A stretch of 10,642 nucleotides of DNA from Bacteroides sp. (lineage in GTDB: Bacteria > Bacteroidota > Bacteroidia > Bacteroidales > Bacteroidaceae), in NCBI GenBank assembly GCA_017556595.1, contig JAFYML010000035.1, forward strand, positions 1 through 10,642, read 5' to 3'. Each line of letters starts with the position of its first letter. Positions within the stretch are counted from its first letter, which is position 1. The notes under the pieces are model-generated. The model had not been told where the DNA came from. It ran no database searches and worked only from the letters and a program-made list of their open reading frames with translations. The position numbers and the translations under genes are program-made. Of this stretch, positions 7,366 to 10,642 are shown piece by piece.

Positions 7366-8184
7366 TTACTTCTTTTCTTTGTATTCGATGTAATGAGTGT
7401 ACTCTTTCGCTTGTTCCAACGATGGAGAGTTTAGATTTTCCATTGTTACAATACCAATAGCTTCTGGCTTCTTGCCATACTTCAATTGGTAATCCATCAA
7501 AGGTCTTGTAATATCGAACGCATGATAGAAACTCCATACATAACCTTGGTTAGCCCAATAGTAAGCAGTCGATGTTGTGTTTTGCATTGAGTCGCCATTG
7601 TTATTATGACGCAAATACAATGTCAATACACCCTCTTCTACCAATTCATCTACACCATAATTTACCAAAGTGAATGAGTGTTGCTTATTCACCATAAAAT
7701 AGTCGATGCACAAGAAAACAGTAGATTGGTCGAATAAAGATGGTTTGGTATGTTCGTTAATATCCTTACCCAACGAAATAATAGCTGCGTTGTTAATCGA
7801 GTCGTTCGCTGCACCCTTTTCCGATACAATTTCTACTGTTTCGCTCAATGAAGTAAAACCTTCCAATGTTACGCCAGAGATACTTGTATCTTCCTTTTTA
7901 ATAGGGTCTTTACCTTCAACTGTATAGATTACATAGCACACTTCGTTCAAGAAGTCCTCAAATTTAATCTTATTGTTCGCTTCCATTTTGCTAACAGATG
8001 CAGCATCAGGGATAATTACGAAGCCTTCGGTTGTAACAAATTCATAACCACCAGTCAATCCTTGTTTCATTTTAGCGATTGAAGTTATTACTGTTTCGTA
8101 AGAATCTTCATCGTCGAAACACGATGTCATAGTTAAGCCCATCATCATGGCAAGGGCTGCCATCATCAATTTCAAATGTTTCAT
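7366..8184 (-). CDS. NigD-like lipoprotein
   Basis: This 272-residue predicted lipoprotein starts with a signal peptide (M-K-H-L-K-L, then a Met/Ala/Leu core) ending L-T-M-T-S-C, with Cys22 lipidated. The residues after it, F-D-D-E-D-S, are acidic. In Bacteroidota such acidic stretches behind the cysteine are associated with export to the cell surface; that location is inference here. The mature part looks like two beta-rich domains. The second contains H-S-F-T-L-V-N-Y (169-176) and L-Y-L-R-H-N-N-N-G-D (189-198), which I recognise from the C-terminal domain of NigD-like proteins. NigD was named from a bacteriocin (nigrescin) locus of Prevotella, but most members are of unknown function, and no bacteriocin genes are here. 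The start at 8184 is chosen because it begins the signal peptide just after the -7 element; the frame stays open to 8232 through the promoter. It is the first gene of the tight four-gene operon ending in metH. Confidence 0.75.
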   Translation of the reverse strand: MKHLKLMMAALAMMMGLTMTSCFDDEDSYETVITSIAKMKQGLTGGYEFVTTEGFVIIPDAASVSKMEANNKIKFEDFLNEVCYVIYTVEGKDPIKKEDTSISGVTLEGFTSLSETVEIVSEKGAANDSINNAAIISLGKDINEHTKPSLFDQSTVFLCIDYFMVNKQHSFTLVNYGVDELVEEGVLTLYLRHNNNGDSMQNTTSTAYYWANQGYVWSFYHAFDITRPLMDYQLKYGKKPEAIGIVTMENLNSPSLEQAKEYTHYIEYKEKK

Positions 8185-8210
8185 TTTTGTATTGTTTAAA
8201 TTTTGCGGTG

Positions 8211-8218
8211 CAAAAATA
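8211..8218 (-). promoter_or_regulatory. -7 element of the NigD-like/Yip1/smpB/metH operon promoter
   Basis: TATTTTTG on the minus strand matches TAnnTTTG fully and lies 26 bases upstream of the lipoprotein ATG, predicting a leader of about 20 bases. No TTG lies at the usual distance of 19-21 bases upstream, so the -33 element is poor. It sits in the 95-base gap after the DUF4375 gene, the only gap in this strand large enough for an operon promoter. Confidence 0.55.
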
Positions 8219-8279
8219 GTCAAAAGAATCAATATTGTTTCTATCTTAACCCATTTTTCAGTGTTTTTAATAAATCTTA

Positions 8280-8777
8280 TTAAACAATCGATGCAAATTG
8301 AGTCAAATGTTCATCCACATATTCGGCTACAAGCGCGGTAAACATCTCTTCCTTTTCCAAGAATGCATCTTCCAAGTCGTCGAAGGCTTCGTATTGTTCG
8401 TACATAGCCATAAACTCTTCGTCGGTACGTTCACGTTCTAAATCTTCCTTATTGGCTACATAAATTTCGCGTGCACTATAAATAAGTTTCGTCAAGTCGC
8501 CCACACCCCACAAGCGCAATGCTTTGGCAAATGGATTCATGAAGATGTAGCCACCATAACCATTTTGAATCAATTGGCAAAAGCCACCTTCCATCACTTC
8601 GTCGCGAAACAATTGATAGGCCAACAAAGTGTGTTGTTCAGCATTGAGCAACGCCATCTTTTCGGCATTCCATTCATCGCCTATTACCTGCTTATACGCA
8701 TCGGTAAACACCTGAATAAACGCGTCCATTCCCTCTTCGGCGGCTTGACGCAAAGCCGCATCGCTCACTTCAATCAT
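8280..8777 (-). CDS. DMP19/DUF4375-family protein
   Basis: This 165-residue protein is predicted soluble and acidic, with no signal peptide or membrane segment, so probably cytoplasmic. The core, L-L-A-Y-Q-L-F-R-D-E-V-M (51-62), G-G-F-C-Q-L-I-Q-N-G-Y-G (64-75) and N-P-F-A-K-A-L-R-L-W-G (81-91), matches the DMP19/DUF4375 family, where the G-G-F-x-Q-x-x-x-N-x-x-G pattern is diagnostic. The family name comes from DMP19 of Neisseria, described as a DNA-mimic protein; most members are uncharacterised, and I do not infer that role here. Residues 110-145 are especially rich in Glu and Asp. The ATG lies 3 bases after the stop of the GH3 gene (TAAGATATG), so the two are probably co-transcribed and coupled. 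It ends with a double stop (TAATAA) inside an A/T-only 8-bp inverted repeat at 8266-8284, which lacks a T-tract. Confidence 0.8.
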   Translation of the reverse strand: MIEVSDAALRQAAEEGMDAFIQVFTDAYKQVIGDEWNAEKMALLNAEQHTLLAYQLFRDEVMEGGFCQLIQNGYGGYIFMNPFAKALRLWGVGDLTKLIYSAREIYVANKEDLERERTDEEFMAMYEQYEAFDDLEDAFLEKEEMFTALVAEYVDEHLTQFASIV

Positions 8778-8780
8778 ATC

Positions 8781-10642
8781 TTATTTTACAATACTTTCCG
8801 AGAAATAATAATCTCTCAATGGTTTAACCACTTTTTCGCCCTGCAAGCTAATGTTTTCGCTCAACTTAATATCTTGCGACGATGCACCCACCTTGATAGT
8901 AAATTCGCCCGGTGTAATGTTCCATTGGCGTTGTCCTTCGTTACTGTAATAGCCAAATTGTTCGGTGTACATCTTCACTTCCACCTTCTTTGTTTCGCCG
9001 GGTGCAAGCGACACACGTGCAAATCCTTGCAATTGGATAGGACGAATATTTGTATTGCTATCGGCTGGCGAGAGATAGATTTGCGCAATTTCATCAGCCG
9101 CAACATTACCTGTATTCTTTACTTCAAACGAAAGTGTAATGGCTTCATCGGTTGTAGCAGTTTCTTTTTCCATTGCAAGGTTAGCATATTCAAACGTTGT
9201 ATAGCTCAAACCATATCCGAAAGGCCATGCCACGCGTGCATCTTGTTCAGCCGAGTAGTTATAGCAAAGCGGTTCGTACACCTCTTCGTTCGGATAGCTT
9301 ACCGACAACTTAGCCGATGGCGATACGTTACCATAGAGGATATCTGCTACTGCATTACCACCCTCTTCGCCAGGATACCATGCTTGAATAACGGCTGCAC
9401 AACGTTCGGCAATACCCGACACTACTTGCGCACGTCCACCAAACATTACCAATACAACCGGCTTACCTGTTGCCAGCAACTCTTCCACATATTGCTCTTG
9501 CTTGCCTGGCAAACGCAAACCTTGGCGGTCGCGATTTTCACCGCAAAGCATCACATTTTCACCCATAGCAGCAATGATAACATCCGCTTGCTTAGCCATA
9601 GCCAATGCCTCTTGTTTATTGGCCACCTCGCCCGAATCAACTTTGCGATGCAACAAGGTGTATTCCCACGCACGTTCATCACCGGTTTCGGTATATTTTG
9701 TTTCAATCTCTTCTGTCCAATCGCATCCACGTGAGTAAAGGATATTCATACCCTCATGTTTGCGGGTATTCATACCTTCGAGCAATCGTACGATAGGTGC
9801 ATGCTCCAAGTCTTCTGTGTTATGTTTCCAGAAGTAAGACATAGCAGGAAAAGTGTAGTCGCCACACATTGCCCACATTGAGTTGGCATTAGGGCCAGTC
9901 ACCAAGATATTTTTCACATTTTTCAACGGCAAAACGCCATTATTTTCGAGCAATACAACCGATTGAGTAGCAATCTCGTATGAAGTTTGACGTTCTTCGG
10001 GAGTATCAAGTACAATCTGTTCGGTACTATACAAATAAGGATTTTCATCGAAGAGACCTGCATGGAATTTATGACGCAACACATTCTTTACGGCACGTTC
10101 AAGCACTTCGGGTTTCACCAATCCTTGTTCAATAGCCTCTGCCAAGTACTGATAGTTTTCGCCTCTAGGGAAATCCACATCGTTACCATTATTGATAGCT
10201 GCAGCAGCTTTTTGTATAGCATTTTCATAGCCTGGCAATTGATTGATAGCGGTATAATCACTCACCACCATACCATCGAAACCTACATAGTCGCGCAAAA
10301 TATCTTGCAAAATTTCGCTATTGGCTACACAATTTGTACCATGTACAGCATGATAACCCGGCATCACCACCTTGCTGTCCGCTAAGCGAATCATTGCTTC
10401 GTGTGGTAACAAGATCTCTTCAATCATCTCTTTTTCGTCGGCATCGCCACCGCCACCATATCCCAAGTAGTGCTTCGAGCATGCACCCACACCTTTTGTC
10501 AAGTCGCCTTGTTGCAATCCTTTAACGAAAGCAGTACCCATCACGGCCGACAAATAAGCATCTTCGCCATACGACTCTTCCAAGCGATTGAAACTAGGTA
10601 CGCGACATACATCCACCATGGGCGACAATGACAATACACCAC
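8781..10642 (-). CDS. Glycoside hydrolase family 3, beta-glucosidase type, 5'-truncated by window edge
   Basis: About 620 C-terminal residues are visible; the frame is open to the right edge, so the signal peptide and first part of the barrel, roughly 130 residues, lie outside. The first complete codons (V-L-S-L-S-P-M-V-D-V-C-R) already match the GH3 barrel. The barrel shows the E-E-S-Y-G-E-D segment, the S-K-H-Y motif and the nucleophile Asp in G-F-D-G-M-V-V-S-D-Y (codon 10259..10257). The alpha/beta sandwich follows, with the probable acid/base Glu in C-G-E-N-R-D-R (codon 9539..9537) before L-R-L-P-G-K-Q. The last 115 or so residues form the fibronectin-III-like domain. No PA14 insertion is seen. 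GH3 enzymes of this layout release glucose or xylose from the non-reducing ends of beta-linked oligosaccharides, often in the periplasm. Substrate cannot be read from sequence. No SusC/SusD genes are in view, but the upstream side is not visible. Confidence 0.95.
   Translation of the reverse strand, partial: GVLSLSPMVDVCRVPSFNRLEESYGEDAYLSAVMGTAFVKGLQQGDLTKGVGACSKHYLGYGGGGDADEKEMIEEILLPHEAMIRLADSKVVMPGYHAVHGTNCVANSEILQDILRDYVGFDGMVVSDYTAINQLPGYENAIQKAAAAINNGNDVDFPRGENYQYLAEAIEQGLVKPEVLERAVKNVLRHKFHAGLFDENPYLYSTEQIVLDTPEERQTSYEIATQSVVLLENNGVLPLKNVKNILVTGPNANSMWAMCGDYTFPAMSYFWKHNTEDLEHAPIVRLLEGMNTRKHEGMNILYSRGCDWTEEIETKYTETGDERAWEYTLLHRKVDSGEVANKQEALAMAKQADVIIAAMGENVMLCGENRDRQGLRLPGKQEQYVEELLATGKPVVLVMFGGRAQVVSGIAERCAAVIQAWYPGEEGGNAVADILYGNVSPSAKLSVSYPNEEVYEPLCYNYSAEQDARVAWPFGYGLSYTTFEYANLAMEKETATTDEAITLSFEVKNTGNVAADEIAQIYLSPADSNTNIRPIQLQGFARVSLAPGETKKVEVKMYTEQFGYYSNEGQRQWNITPGEFTIKVGASSQDIKLSENISLQGEKVVKPLRDYYFSESIVK

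Noticed and set aside
8185..8232. Longer start for the NigD-like lipoprotein
   Set aside because: It would use a TTG, add 16 residues before a complete signal peptide, and run through the -7 promoter element.
8266..8284. TTTAATAA/TTATTAAA inverted repeat at the DUF4375 stop as a terminator
   Set aside because: The stem is made only of A-T pairs with a 3-base loop, and on the minus strand it is followed by A-rich sequence, not a T-tract.
8565..9734. A 389-codon open frame on the plus strand
   Set aside because: It lies antisense to the GH3 and DUF4375 genes, whose protein motifs are unmistakable. Its translation is rich in Cys, His, Phe and Ile and resembles no protein family. It is a by-product of codon use on the real strand.

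Overview
The window looks like chromosomal DNA of a member of the Bacteroidota, most likely the order Bacteroidales; the genus cannot be fixed by reading alone. Three things point there. The upstream regions carry the Bacteroidota promoter form (TTG, about 20 bases, then TAnnTTTG) and lack Shine-Dalgarno sequences. Two lipoproteins have Bacteroidota-style signal peptides, one with an acidic stretch after the lipidated cysteine. The gene content is typical of the group: a short MetH, a NigD-like lipoprotein, a PadR regulator with the Bacteroidota N-terminus, and a GH3 glucosidase. The content is mostly housekeeping. I see no insertion sequence, CRISPR array, integrase, toxin-antitoxin pair, tRNA or rRNA.

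Left part (1-2057). The first 32 codons of a PadR-family repressor run off the left edge on the minus strand. Its promoter is easy to read, and a 19-base palindrome overlaps the -33 element. A strong intrinsic terminator at about 301-350 closes the next minus-strand gene, a small lipoprotein with a glycine-zipper segment and a beta-type C-terminal domain. Diverging from it is a type I methionine aminopeptidase (map) with all metal ligands and an N-terminal extension.

Middle part (2058-3558). rmuC follows map on the plus strand, with a stem-loop between them. It ends 16 bases from the end of the convergent metH.

Right-centre operon (3575-8184, minus strand). Four genes lie almost end to end: a NigD-like lipoprotein, a five-helix Yip1-family membrane protein, smpB (trans-translation) and metH (cobalamin-dependent methionine synthase). 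The gaps are 3, 0 and 11 bases. A -7 promoter element precedes the first gene. The Yip1 gene appears to begin with TTG, two codons after and in frame with the stop of the lipoprotein gene. MetH has the homocysteine, folate and cobalamin modules but ends where the AdoMet-binding reactivation domain would begin.

Right end (8280-10642, minus strand). A GH3 beta-glucosidase-type gene, cut by the window edge, is followed after 3 bases by a DMP19/DUF4375-family gene.

No clearly new system is visible. The points most worth a second look are the MetH without a reactivation domain, the TTG-started Yip1 gene with a hairpin at its 5' end, the PadR operator candidate, the mixed-function four-gene operon, and the GH3-DUF4375 pair.
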